In this document: positions 15,065 through 21,150 of the stretch, piece after piece
Layout: every line of letters begins with the position of its first letter
Position numbering within the stretch: position 1 is the stretch's first letter
Virus record (IMG/VR): IMGVR_UViG_3300036859_000551
Location: 1-25,366 of that record
From: a virus
Reading direction: 5' to 3' (one strand)
Length of the DNA: 25,366 bases
Made by a program: the position numbers and the translations under genes
The notes under the pieces: model-generated
Seen by the model: only the letters and a program-made list of their open reading frames with translations
Databases searched by the model: none
Told to the model about the DNA's origin: nothing

Positions 15065-15549
15065 GCGAGCGCCCCCCGGCCAAGCCAGTGCAACGTAGGT
15101 ACGCCCCCTGCCGCCAAGGCGAACGCGCTCCCGAGCGTCCCGACAACTGCCTCGGGCCGAGTCTCCCGCGTCAAGTGCCGGGCGACCACGATCCCCCTTA
15201 TCGGACGCTCGAAGATATGTTCGAGCAGCGGTTTGTAGAGGTCCTCTATCTGCCTTCTGCCCTGCCCTGTCTCCGACAGTTTGCACTCGAACACGAGCAC
15301 AACTTCCGGGGCTACCACGAGCACATCAAACTGCGCATAGCCGTGCCCACCATCGTCCACGTACTCCACCCACTGCCCCGGCACTGCGTTGGACCACCGC
15401 GACACTATCGCCGCCGCCGCCCGCTTCTCATACTGTATCCCCAGGGCCTTCATCCCACGCGGCGCGCGCCTCCGGGGGATGCATGCTGGCCAGTCGCACA
15501 GCCGTGCCCACCTCAGCCCGCTGACGACCCTATGCCTATCCCTCGCCAT
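15061..15549 (-). CDS. PD-(D/E)XK-type nuclease-like protein (162 aa)
   Basis: The ATG at 15549 shares a base with the previous stop (TGATG). The N-terminal part has WARLCDWPACIPRRRAPRGMKA, possibly a small Cys-containing element, then GIQYEKRAAAAIVSRW. The core QFDVLVVAPEVVLVFECKLS carries the restriction-endonuclease-like motif: an Asp in one strand (FDVLV) and E-x-K in the next (FECK). RRQIEDLYKPLLEHIFERPI follows. A single-domain nuclease of this size may act in DNA repair, recombination, end processing or host DNA breakdown. I remember similar phage proteins near terminase and lysis genes. Fold assignment is fairly good; substrate unknown. Confidence 0.7.
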   Translation of the reverse strand: MARDRHRVVSGLRWARLCDWPACIPRRRAPRGMKALGIQYEKRAAAAIVSRWSNAVPGQWVEYVDDGGHGYAQFDVLVVAPEVVLVFECKLSETGQGRRQIEDLYKPLLEHIFERPIRGIVVARHLTRETRPEAVVGTLGSAFALAAGGVPTLHWLGRGALA

Positions 15550-15788
15550 CAGTTCACAATCCTCATCCCAATACCCCCGCCACCCTCATCCACCGGCAGC
15601 TTCAAGTACTCCAGCACCGGACTCACACAGAGCGGACTCACCCGCCTGTGCTCTTTCGTTACCTCTTTCTGCACGTATTCCATGAACTCTGCGACGTTCT
15701 CACCCTGCTCTCGCCAACGCAGCCACAGCGTTCGCTCCCCCGCCGTACACCTGCACTTCCACTGCGCCTCGAGCCCCTTACTCGCCAT
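15549..15788 (-). CDS. Small phage protein with Cys pair (79 aa)
   Basis: The ATG at 15788 lies within the last codons of the HTH gene (11-nt overlap). Motifs WKCRCTAGERTLWLRWREQGEN, AEFMEYVQKEVTKEHRRVSP and VLEYLKLPVDEG look like a conserved small phage protein. The CRC and later PLC cysteines could bind metal, but spacing is not diagnostic. It is coupled by TGATG to the nuclease gene, which suggests a joint role. Unknown function. Confidence 0.65.
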   Translation of the reverse strand: MASKGLEAQWKCRCTAGERTLWLRWREQGENVAEFMEYVQKEVTKEHRRVSPLCVSPVLEYLKLPVDEGGGGIGMRIVN

Positions 15789-16059
15789 CGAGTCCTAGCT
15801 CTTTCCGCGACAGCGCCCTCGGCGCACTGGGCTTCTGCCGGGCCTCTGACGCCCGCCTCGGCTCTGCCACCGGCGCCACTCTCGTCGTCGCATGGTCGTC
15901 CCCGCCCCGCTCCCTCCAGCTATGCGACACGACCGAGTTCTTCGTCCTCCCGAGCAACTTCCCCACCTCTGCCGTACTCTTCCCCCTCGACAGATGGTAC
16001 TCCGCCAGCTCCTTCTCCCCCTTCGACCACGGCCGCGCGTTCTTCGGTGCCACTGCCAT
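15778..16059 (-). CDS. GcrA-like helix-turn-helix protein (93 aa)
   Basis: The N-terminal 50 residues (RPWSKGEKELAEYHLSRGKS, TAEVGKLLGRTKNSVVSHSW) show a Trp-starting helix, then 'sxxeVgklLGRTkNSVvsh.wR', which resembles GcrA and related helix-turn-helix regulators ('sasqIA..LG.vTRnAVigKvhR'). GcrA controls cell-cycle transcription in Alphaproteobacteria. The remaining 40 residues are charged and disordered. The phage protein could regulate late genes or redirect host transcription. It is two bases downstream of the 84-aa gene. The DNA-binding fold is likely; GcrA function is inference. Confidence 0.6.
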   Translation of the reverse strand: MAVAPKNARPWSKGEKELAEYHLSRGKSTAEVGKLLGRTKNSVVSHSWRERGGDDHATTRVAPVAEPRRASEARQKPSAPRALSRKELGLDGE

Positions 16060-16060
16060 G

Positions 16061-16315
16061 TCACTTCTCCTTCTGCCTGGGGCTGTCCACGCACATCACA
16101 GGATGCCAGCTGAACTCATACGCGGGCTTCCCGTCCGGCGTAGACTGCCCTTCCACCCGCCACACGTTCGTCAGCACCATCTTCATCCGAAACTCCACGC
16201 CATCCGCAAACACGTATCGAGAAAAGGGCTCCTGCGCCGCGACGAACTCCACCGGCGTGCGCACCGCCGCGCCGTACTGCGGATTCGGCCCGCTCGCTGG
16301 CACACTCGCACTCAT
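16061..16315 (-). CDS. Small phage protein, beta-rich (84 aa)
   Basis: It overlaps the lysozyme stop by 4 nt (ATGA). The central region (FSRYVFADGVEFRMKMVLTN, VWRVEGQSTPDGKPAYEFSW) has alternating hydrophobic and polar residues typical of a small beta-sheet protein. I remember similar short proteins with 'FADG.efRmK.v.t.v.Rv.g..~~~G.P.Y.f' in phage genomes. Possibly a minor structural component. Function unknown. Confidence 0.65.
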   Translation of the reverse strand: MSASVPASGPNPQYGAAVRTPVEFVAAQEPFSRYVFADGVEFRMKMVLTNVWRVEGQSTPDGKPAYEFSWHPVMCVDSPRQKEK

Positions 16316-17190
16316 GGGTCTATCCCCGCGCGCTTCCTCGCGTCGTCCAGCGCCTTGACCGTCTGCGCTCCCACCACCCCGTCGATGTCGAGCCGCTCCC
16401 GGGTCTGGAAGACCAGCACCGCCTGTCGAGTCCTGGGGCCGTAGACCCCATCGACGACGAGCGGCGGCTCAGCGCCAAGCAAGTTCAGGCTTTCCTGCAC
16501 CCACTTCGCCCCGGTAGACGGGCTGTGCGGCGTCTGCGGCACCCCCACCGCATCCGCTACCCACTCCTTCTGCAGCGCTACCCGATCCCCCGGATAGTGG
16601 TTCATATCAATTCCCGGGTGCCCCGGGATAGAGATGCCATCGACAGCGTGCGGCGCCGGCCCAAGCCCATCCCCGCTGTACTGCCACAGCCAGGGCTCTT
16701 GCCAGCTCCGCTGTACGACCGGCCTGCTGCTGTACTGCGCGAGCCATAACCTGTGCCCGCCGAAAAAGCTGTCCGCCCGACTGCCCAGCAGTTCCTTGGC
16801 CGTGTTCCCGCTGTAGATGATCGGCCTCCTACCCACTGCCTTCGCCACCCCCACTAGCCACTCTTCCGCCGCATCCACGCTCACACGGTTGTCCTCCCAG
16901 TCGAGGGCCATCAAGTCCCCGCTCTTCGGCTGCGCATACGCAAGATACCACTCCACCTGCTGCGCGATCCCCCCTTGTCGGATGAAGTGATACGTGCCCC
17001 ACAAGAGGCCTGCCGCGAGCACCTGCCCCCGCCGCTCTGCCATGGGCTTGTCCACAATCGTGCGCCCCTCTGTCGCCTTATGCACCACCCCCCAAATGCC
17101 TGCCGCCGCGGCCCGGCGAAAGCCATCCCGCTCCACCGCATTATAGTGCGAGATATCCACCACCCGTGGACTAATGCTTATCCCTGCCAC
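16312..17190 (-). CDS. Endolysin: GH25 lysozyme with peptidoglycan-binding domain (292 aa)
   Basis: Residues 9-215 form a GH25 muramidase: VVDISHYN (Asp12) at the first strand, HKATEG near 37-42, GTYHFI near 65-70 and the catalytic MALDWEDN with Asp97 and Glu99. Later strands are RRPIIYSGN, LWLAQY and LWQYSGDG, with GIDMNHYPGD closing the barrel. Residues about 225-285 are a PG_binding_1 domain (WVQESLNLLG, VDGVYGPRTRQAVLVFQTRE, DGVVGAQTVKAL). It cleaves the glycan strands of peptidoglycan for host lysis or entry. No signal peptide or SAR anchor is visible, so a holin would be needed. The start overlaps the Tat beta-helix-like gene by 13 nt. Confidence 0.92.
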   Translation of the reverse strand: MAGISISPRVVDISHYNAVERDGFRRAAAAGIWGVVHKATEGRTIVDKPMAERRGQVLAAGLLWGTYHFIRQGGIAQQVEWYLAYAQPKSGDLMALDWEDNRVSVDAAEEWLVGVAKAVGRRPIIYSGNTAKELLGSRADSFFGGHRLWLAQYSSRPVVQRSWQEPWLWQYSGDGLGPAPHAVDGISIPGHPGIDMNHYPGDRVALQKEWVADAVGVPQTPHSPSTGAKWVQESLNLLGAEPPLVVDGVYGPRTRQAVLVFQTRERLDIDGVVGAQTVKALDDARKRAGIDP

Positions 17191-17648
17191 ATCGACCTCC
17201 GTTGCTTCGCCCGACCGTACTCGGCAAGAAAGAGCGTCCTGCCCTTCCGCCCCACGTAGTGTACCTCTCCCGCCACGCCCGCAAACGTGGCTCGATGCCT
17301 CTTCTCCACGCTGAAGACCGGCAACTCGAGGTCCAGGTCACTCACCTCCAGTACAATCCGCTCCACGCGAATGCGCGCATCCTCCGGAACAGTGATTGTA
17401 TTGGTAACTCGATACACTCCTCGGTGGAAGACCACACCCCGGTAGCCCTCCGCCCCGCACGCATCAGTCTCGAACACGAGGGGCTCCCCGTGCATCAGAG
17501 CCGACAGGCCCCCCGTATCATCGTGCTTCCCATCCCCGACGATCGAGGGCAGATTGCCCAGTCCCGCGCCCTCCACCGGGAACGTCGTTGCCCCGATGAG
17601 GGAGATCATCCCGCCCAAGAAGCCCCTTCGTGATAGACTAACTGCCAC
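17178..17648 (-). CDS. Tat-signal protein with beta-helix-like stub (156 aa)
   Basis: I chose GTG at 17648, eight bases after AGGAG and overlapping the previous stop by 11 nt. It gives a near-ideal twin-arginine signal at once: VAVSLSRRGFLGGMISLIGA ending near VEGAG. A start further upstream (17759) would bury this in an Arg-rich stretch. The mature part begins LPSIVGDGKHDDTGGLSALM, the 'GDG..DDT.al' hallmark of pectate-lyase-3-like beta-helices and phage tailspikes, then YRGVVFHRGVYRVTNTITVP, one more helix-like rung. It stops after about 110 mature residues, so only a stub of a beta-helix is present. It precedes the lysozyme. An exported cell-envelope role is possible; catalytic activity is doubtful. 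Confidence 0.7.
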   Translation of the reverse strand: MAVSLSRRGFLGGMISLIGATTFPVEGAGLGNLPSIVGDGKHDDTGGLSALMHGEPLVFETDACGAEGYRGVVFHRGVYRVTNTITVPEDARIRVERIVLEVSDLDLELPVFSVEKRHRATFAGVAGEVHYVGRKGRTLFLAEYGRAKQRRSMWQG

Positions 17649-17805
17649 TTTCCGTCTCCTCGAAGAGCATCGAGCCAATCGCCCGATCAACCTGCCTGGC
17701 CCTCGCCACTGCCTCATGTATCCCATAGGGCACACCTGCCTTGGCCCTGCCCCGCGCAACAGCGCGCGCTACTCGGGCGACCCAGTACTCCCGCGGACTA
17801 GCCAT
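17638..17805 (-). CDS. Small helical phage protein (55 aa)
   Basis: The ATG at 17805 overlaps the stop of the terminase small subunit candidate by 8 nt. The product (MASPREYWVARVARAVARGR, then AKAGVPYGIHEAVARARQVD, then GSMLFEE) is Arg/Ala-rich and helical. A longer in-frame start at 17853 lies within the upstream gene and is less likely. Function unknown. Confidence 0.6.
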   Translation of the reverse strand: MASPREYWVARVARAVARGRAKAGVPYGIHEAVARARQVDRAIGSMLFEETESGS

Positions 17806-18421
17806 CTTGGCGCTCCGCTTGCAGGTCCAGCACCGCCCCCTGCTCGGCGCCACTTGGCGCCGAGGGGAACGAGATATTCACCTGCACCGGCGCGGCACCG
17901 CCTGCCCCGGTCCTGGGGCCACCCTTCGCCGGAGCAGTACTTCTGTCAAATGCGAACTCCGCAATGTCCTTCACCTCCCTTGTCGTGAGCCGATCCGGGG
18001 TCTCGTCCAGCCGCTTCTGCAGCTCCCCTGCCGCGCTAAGCCCCAGGAGCCCCAATCGCTCGTGGGCGTCGAGAAACCTCGCCTCGGCCTGCGTACGGTA
18101 GTACTCGAGGACCTCGCAGAAGAGCGGGTCCTCCGTCAGCATATGCACCCTCTGCGGGGTGTAGCCAATCGCGAGCGCCGCCTCGACCTGCGATGCCCCA
18201 CTCGCCAGCAGTCGCGCAAGCGCATGGTGCTTCGCCTCCACGCGCGCCAGAGGCTGGACCGGCGCCGGCAGTTGCCCCTTCGCGAGCCCGCTCACATCTT
18301 CCTGGGTCAACTGTCGCACGAACTCTACGGTCAACTCTTGCCTCGGCCTGCCCCGCCGCAGCCTATCCAGCCCGAGGTTCTCCACTAGCCGAAGCTCCGC
18401 GCTATCGCCTTGGCTGTCCAT
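17798..18421 (-). CDS. Terminase small subunit candidate (207 aa)
   Basis: A central helix-turn-helix-like segment (ALARLLASGASQVEAALAIG, then YTPQRVHMLTEDPLFCEVLE, then YYRTQAEARFLDAHERLGLL) is like the DNA-recognition part of phage small terminases, which bind the packaging site and hand DNA to the large subunit. A conserved-looking RLTTREVKDIAEFAFDRS follows, also common in such proteins as I remember them. The N-terminus is charged (RLRRGRPRQELTVEFVRQLT) and the C-terminus is Gly/Pro-rich. It is the only such candidate in the window, but lies about 4 kb upstream of the large subunit, with lysis, nuclease and fibre-like genes between. A general HTH regulator is the alternative. Confidence 0.6.
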   Translation of the reverse strand: MDSQGDSAELRLVENLGLDRLRRGRPRQELTVEFVRQLTQEDVSGLAKGQLPAPVQPLARVEAKHHALARLLASGASQVEAALAIGYTPQRVHMLTEDPLFCEVLEYYRTQAEARFLDAHERLGLLGLSAAGELQKRLDETPDRLTTREVKDIAEFAFDRSTAPAKGGPRTGAGGAAPVQVNISFPSAPSGAEQGAVLDLQAERQDG

Positions 18422-18427
18422 CGTGCG

Positions 18428-18586
18428 CTACTTCCCTCGCCTCTTCCCCGGGGCCTTCCGCGGCAGCTTCCCGCCCCGGTCGGCCTTCATGTACTCGCGG
18501 GCGACGGCCTTGGGGATGCCGAGCGTCGAGCGCCCTGCTGCCGCTGCTCCCATCGCCCTTCTCTGCTTCTCACTCACTGGGGGCAT
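18428..18586 (-). CDS. Small basic phage protein (52 aa)
   Basis: AGGAGG lies eight bases before the ATG at 18586. The product (MPPVSEKQRRAMGAAAAGRS, then TLGIPKAVAREYMKADRGGK) is Lys/Arg/Gly-rich with a basic tail. It matches a short phage family I remember with the pattern 'MP..S..Q.raM.aAa.GkstlgIPk.VakEYm.AD'. Likely nucleic-acid associated or virion-associated; unknown function. Confidence 0.7.
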   Translation of the reverse strand: MPPVSEKQRRAMGAAAAGRSTLGIPKAVAREYMKADRGGKLPRKAPGKRRGK

Positions 18587-18821
18587 CGTACTGTCCTCCT
18601 GCTGGCTTCGCCAGATCTTCCCTGTTGATATCTCCCTGGGCCTCCTTCCACCGCCGCACTTGCCGGATAAAGCATTCTGTCGCGGCACCGTAGGAGTGAA
18701 AGGACATTCTGCTCTCACTGCCATACGTGTCATCCCACGCCACGACGAAGTGATTGCCCTCGCTGCGCTCCCCTGCCGGGACGTACTCCAGGCTGACCGG
18801 GCAGTTGGGAGGGAGGGGCAT
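18570..18821 (-). CDS. Hypothetical phage protein (83 aa)
   Basis: The ATG at 18821 is ten bases past the previous stop with only a weak ribosome binding site, so coupling to the gene before it is likely. The protein contains EGNHFVVAWDDTYGSESRMSF, then ATECFIRQVRRWKEAQGD, and overlaps the next gene by 17 nt. No family recognised. Confidence 0.6.
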   Translation of the reverse strand: MPLPPNCPVSLEYVPAGERSEGNHFVVAWDDTYGSESRMSFHSYGAATECFIRQVRRWKEAQGDINREDLAKPAGGQYDAPSE

Positions 18822-18831
18822 CGGTGTGGGC

Positions 18832-19080
18832 TCAATTCGGCGGCGGGCTCGGCGCCCCTACTGGCACTGGCCCGCCCACTGCCGCACCAATCCCCTCCGT
18901 CCCCTCAATCTCGAGCCCATAGTGCCTCTTAACCTGCATCGTCGGCGATGCCACGTACAGGGGATCGAGCGCCCAGGCTAGGGCCTGCTTCGCAGCGTAG
19001 AGTGCCTCGTAGGCCGGGCCAGGCGGTGTCTGCGTGCAGAATACCATCAGTCTGTCGTGTTCACGCTGGATAAAGCTCAT
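18832..19080 (-). CDS. First gene of the leftward operon, hypothetical (82 aa)
   Basis: AGGAG lies eight bases before the ATG. The N-terminal half (MSFIQREHDRLMVFCTQTPP, then YEALYAAKQALAWALDPLYV) is helical and matches a small phage protein I remember from several genomes. The C-terminus is Gly/Pro-rich. It is the first gene after the promoter at 19141-19169 and so heads the virion/lysis operon. Function unknown. Confidence 0.7.
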   Translation of the reverse strand: MSFIQREHDRLMVFCTQTPPGPAYEALYAAKQALAWALDPLYVASPTMQVKRHYGLEIEGTEGIGAAVGGPVPVGAPSPPPN

Positions 19081-19140
19081 TGGAGGGCTCCTGGTTGGCG
19101 GCGATCCTGGGGCTTGGGCGTGCGACGGGGCGTGCGACGA

Positions 19141-19169
19141 GGGTAGGCATAGGGAGGGGCAGTTGTCAA
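19141..19169 (-). promoter_or_regulatory. Promoter of the leftward late operon (candidate)
   Basis: On the minus strand TTGACA (19169-19164) is 17 nt from CTACCC (19146-19141). The -35 is consensus and the -10 poor, as in promoters needing an activator. Transcription would start near 19134, 54 nt before the 82-aa gene. The 306-nt gene-free stretch 19081-19386 also holds two direct repeats, a nested dyad and a terminator. Confidence 0.5.
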
Positions 19170-19195
19170 TGGGGGCGTGGATGGAACGGCGCATG

Positions 19196-19249
19196 TGTGG
19201 GTCGGCCCGGATGATGGCGACAGCGCAGTGGCCCATATGTGGGTCGGCC
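19196..19249. repeat. Direct repeat TGTGGGTCGGCC, 42 nt apart
   Basis: Exact 12-nt copies at 19196-19207 and 19238-19249, upstream of the leftward promoter. The offset equals four helical turns, so both would face the same side of DNA, as with activator or repressor sites. Confidence 0.5.
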
Positions 19250-19284
19250 AGAAGTCGAGTAGTACTCGCTTGAGCTTCTGGCCG
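19245..19284. promoter_or_regulatory. Nested inverted repeat upstream of late promoter
   Basis: Outer arms CGGCCAGAAG (19245-19254) and CTTCTGGCCG (19275-19284) enclose inner arms CGAGT (19256-19260) and ACTCG (19264-19268). It overlaps the second TGTGGGTCGGCC copy. It may be a regulator binding site or a structured RNA element. Confidence 0.5.
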
Positions 19285-19339
19285 GTCCAGCCGCAGAGCC
19301 CGCTCGGCCCTACCCCCGGCAACTGCCAGGACAAACGCC

Positions 19340-19368
19340 AAAAGGCCAGGCGACTGGCCTGGCCTTTT
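19340..19368. terminator. Bidirectional intrinsic terminator
   Basis: A perfect 12-bp stem (AAAAGGCCAGGC at 19340-19351, GCCTGGCCTTTT at 19357-19368) with a 5-nt loop and an A-run/T-run on either side. It works as a rho-independent terminator in both directions. On the minus strand it closes the 34-aa peptide unit and insulates the late promoter. Confidence 0.85.
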
Positions 19369-19386
19369 GCTTCGCGCTGTTGGACT

Positions 19387-19491
19387 CTATCTATGCAGCA
19401 GCCTCCACAGCCACCAGCGCACACGACTACGTCTGATGCGCGACCAGCGGGCGAGGGGCATAGCATGGGGCTTGCGATAGTGCGGGCGCAT
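19387..19491 (-). CDS. Trp/Arg-rich 34-aa peptide
   Basis: The ATG at 19491 is preceded by AAAGGGAG nine bases upstream, by a promoter 17-nt-spaced at 19522-19550, and the stop is followed by the strong terminator at 19340-19368. The peptide (MRPHYRKPHAMPLARWSRIR, then SRVRWWLWRLLHR) has five Trp, about eleven basic Arg/Lys residues and no acidic residue. Its C-terminal half could form an amphipathic cationic helix. A longer in-frame start at 19578 would begin before the promoter and is rejected. It could be a membrane-active or nucleic-acid-binding peptide. Function unknown; reality of the gene rests on the complete set of expression signals. Confidence 0.55.
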   Translation of the reverse strand: MRPHYRKPHAMPLARWSRIRRSRVRWWLWRLLHR

Positions 19492-19521
19492 GGGCTTCGG
19501 CTCCCTTTCCAACGATGCCCC

Positions 19522-19550
19522 AACGTACCACGCCCGCGCGCCGCAGTCAA
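19522..19550 (-). promoter_or_regulatory. Promoter of the 34-aa peptide gene
   Basis: Minus-strand TTGACT (19550-19545), a 17-nt spacer, then TACGTT (19527-19522). The start site would be near 19515, giving a leader of about 24 nt. Confidence 0.55.
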
Positions 19551-19587
19551 CCGCGCGGGCAGCATATCTGCCATGCAAGACTGGGGC

Positions 19588-19616
19588 TTGCTTCGCCGCT
19601 CGCCTTGTGTTAGGGT
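19588..19616 (+). promoter_or_regulatory. Promoter of the 75-aa gene
   Basis: TTGCTT (19588-19593), a 17-nt spacer, TAGGGT (19611-19616). The leader after it (TTGCAC, ATCA, AAAGGACC, CACGCC) is like that of the gene at 21217. Confidence 0.5.
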
Positions 19617-19644
19617 TGCACTATCAGATGAAAGGACCACGCCT

Positions 19645-19872
19645 ATGCCACACGATATAACTGCGGATTACAGTCGCATGGTCGCACACTTGGCCGTTGC
19701 CGCCGCGCACGTCGCGGTCACGATCAATCCTCTTGGCCTGCGGTCGCGCGACCCAGACCATGCCCTGCAAGTCGCGGTCGGCCGCATCGCGGGGCAGTTG
19801 ACTGATACTACGCAGCACAATATCTTCGTCGCGGCCAAGCAGTTGCTGGCCGATGGTAAGGTGACTGCGTGA
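19645..19872 (+). CDS. Hypothetical small protein (75 aa)
   Basis: AAAGGA precedes the ATG by eight bases, behind its own promoter, and a GC hairpin follows the stop, so this is a single-gene unit. The product (SRMVAHLAVAAAHVAVTINP, then HALQVAVGRIAGQLTDTTQH, then FVAAKQLLADGK) is helical and Ala/Val-rich. No family recognised. It is the first plus-strand gene of the accessory zone. Confidence 0.65.
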   Translation: MPHDITADYSRMVAHLAVAAAHVAVTINPLGLRSRDPDHALQVAVGRIAGQLTDTTQHNIFVAAKQLLADGKVTA

Positions 19873-19896
19873 GGCACGGCCATCGGCCGCGAATGT

Positions 19897-19917
19897 CCGG
19901 GGCGATGTCCGCCCCGG
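19897..19917 (+). terminator. Hairpin after the 75-aa gene
   Basis: CCGGGGCG and CGCCCCGG form an 8-bp GC stem with a 5-nt loop, followed by TTGTTGCCGTT. A likely rho-independent terminator with a poor T-run. Confidence 0.6.
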
Positions 19918-20000
19918 TTGTTGCCGTTCCTACCGTGCCAGCGTTGGGGGCCACCTTCGGATTTACGAATGTGGGCCAGCATGCTGCGGTGTGCTCTCTG

Positions 20001-20018
20001 GTTAAATAAAAAATTTAG
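20001..20018. other. AT-only island in GC-rich DNA
   Basis: GTTAAATAAAAAATTTAG stands out from GC-rich surroundings and contains the short dyad TAAAT-AAAAA-ATTTA. It lies in the 265-nt gene-free stretch 19873-20137. It could be a bending or unwinding site, or the T-run end of a terminator for the minus-strand gene at 20138. Nothing else is clear here except a GGCGG-ACAA-CCGCC hairpin flanked by GCAACATTG repeats near 20095-20130. Confidence 0.3.
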
Positions 20019-20137
20019 ACAACTCGAAAGAGCGCCACAGCATCCCGGCCCACCCGGCATAGGTGGCCCATCAGCATTCACGCGACCTTGGGCAACATTG
20101 GGGGCGGACAACCGCCGCAACATTGCGACAAGAGCCA

Positions 20138-20335
20138 TCACCCCGCATTGCACACCGCGCCATCGTGCTCGCCGCCCCATGCATCGCCCCGCACCCGCGC
20201 AAGCCGTGGCACGCCGCTGCCGCTGTACCACGCCAGCACCGTGCCATCATCGCGCACCATGGCGACGGTGGCGACAACCCCAGCCGCTGTGATAACCCGC
20301 TGCCCTGGCAACACGTTAACAGATTGCACGTTCAT
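20138..20335 (-). CDS. Small SH3/KOW-like protein (65 aa)
   Basis: It has its own promoter and AAGGAA upstream of the ATG. The core GQRVITAAGVVATVAMVRDD, then GTVLAWYSGSGVPRLARV, has the feel of a small SH3-like beta-barrel ('G..V...G..atV..v..DG.v...w.~G'). That likeness is weak and from memory. Function unknown. Confidence 0.6.
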   Translation of the reverse strand: MNVQSVNVLPGQRVITAAGVVATVAMVRDDGTVLAWYSGSGVPRLARVRGDAWGGEHDGAVCNAG

Positions 20336-20357
20336 GACTGTCGTTCCTTATCCGCTG

Positions 20358-20386
20358 TTGATAGCACACTGCGCGCCCATTGTCAA
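20358..20386 (-). promoter_or_regulatory. Promoter of the 65-aa gene
   Basis: Minus-strand TTGACA (20386-20381), a 17-nt spacer, TATCAA (20363-20358). It begins just after the hairpin at 20401-20422. Confidence 0.65.
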
Positions 20387-20400
20387 GCCCCGCAAAGCGG

Positions 20401-20422
20401 CCCGGGGCACAACGGCCCCGGG
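20401..20422 (-). terminator. Hairpin after the 173-aa gene
   Basis: CCCGGGGC (20401-20408) and GCCCCGGG (20415-20422) with a 6-nt loop lie between the end of the 173-aa gene and the next promoter. No strong U-run follows, so termination may be partial. Confidence 0.5.
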
Positions 20423-20446
20423 ATAGTTATTGCACCGCACCGCACG

Positions 20447-20968
20447 TTAGGCCGCATCGCCCTCCGCGAGCGTCGCCATCGCATCGAGCTGTTGCTTCGC
20501 AAGCGACTCCGCCGCCGTGCGGTACTTCGCAACTGCCAGGTACGCATCGACCATGGCCGCGACCGCATCGCCGGACCCCTTGCCGTGCGGCCACTTCAGC
20601 CCCTTCGCCGTGGCCTGCCGCCGCAGCACGCCGGTCGCGATGTCGCGCACGAGGCGCTCCAGCGGAGTCACCTTGGCCACGCCCGGGCCACGCACGCCGA
20701 GGGTGCCGTTGGTGATGGCGCTGACCTTTTCCGCGAAGGTCTTGTCCTGCAACTCGGCCAGTTCGGCCTCGGTGTACTTCGGCTCGTCCTTGTCGGGACC
20801 GTCGCCCCCGCGCGTGGCCTTCTTCGCCGTGCTGACCTTGCTGGCGACTTCGTTGCCGAGCACGTGATTGATGCCGCGCTGCAGAAGGGCCACGATGCTG
20901 GTCTGCGGCAGGGTGGCGATATCGACTTCGTCGCCCCCGATGTTGACGGTGTTGGCTTGTGCGTTCAT
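20447..20968 (-). CDS. Hypothetical phage protein (173 aa)
   Basis: The start at 20968 follows GGAG with good spacing and a consensus-like promoter; longer in-frame starts would run through the promoter. The N-terminus (MNAQANTVNIGGDEVDIATL, then SIVALLQRGINHVLGNEVAS) looks like a conserved domain, followed by a charged stretch (DGPDKDEPKYTEAELAELQD), a helix with TPLERLVRDIATGVLRRQ, and a C-terminal helical region (VDAYLAVAKYRTAAESLAKQ). I remember similar proteins of unknown function in phage accessory regions. It is the largest of the individually promoted minus-strand genes here. Confidence 0.75.
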   Translation of the reverse strand: MNAQANTVNIGGDEVDIATLPQTSIVALLQRGINHVLGNEVASKVSTAKKATRGGDGPDKDEPKYTEAELAELQDKTFAEKVSAITNGTLGVRGPGVAKVTPLERLVRDIATGVLRRQATAKGLKWPHGKGSGDAVAAMVDAYLAVAKYRTAAESLAKQQLDAMATLAEGDAA

Positions 20969-21041
20969 CTTCGATGCTCCATGTTGTTCGCCCGATGTCC
21001 GGGCATTTCCGTGGCCGGGGCAACCGCCCGACCATGCCGCA

Positions 21042-21070
21042 TATGTACCACGGCCGCAGGCCGATGTCAA
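21042..21070 (-). promoter_or_regulatory. Promoter of the 173-aa gene
   Basis: Minus-strand TTGACA (21070-21065), a 17-nt spacer, TACATA (21047-21042). The leader is about 65 nt. Confidence 0.65.
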
Positions 21071-21150
21071 GCGCCTCGATCGCCCGCGCCCCGCAGTACG
21101 TGCATGGCCTCGCGGCGCGTTCATGCGCGCGGTGCATGGCCGCGCGATTG

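Noticed and set aside
19077-19640. A 187-codon minus-strand frame
   Set aside because: It runs through the terminator, the promoter at 19522-19550 and the regulatory repeats; the 34-aa gene in another frame has proper signals.
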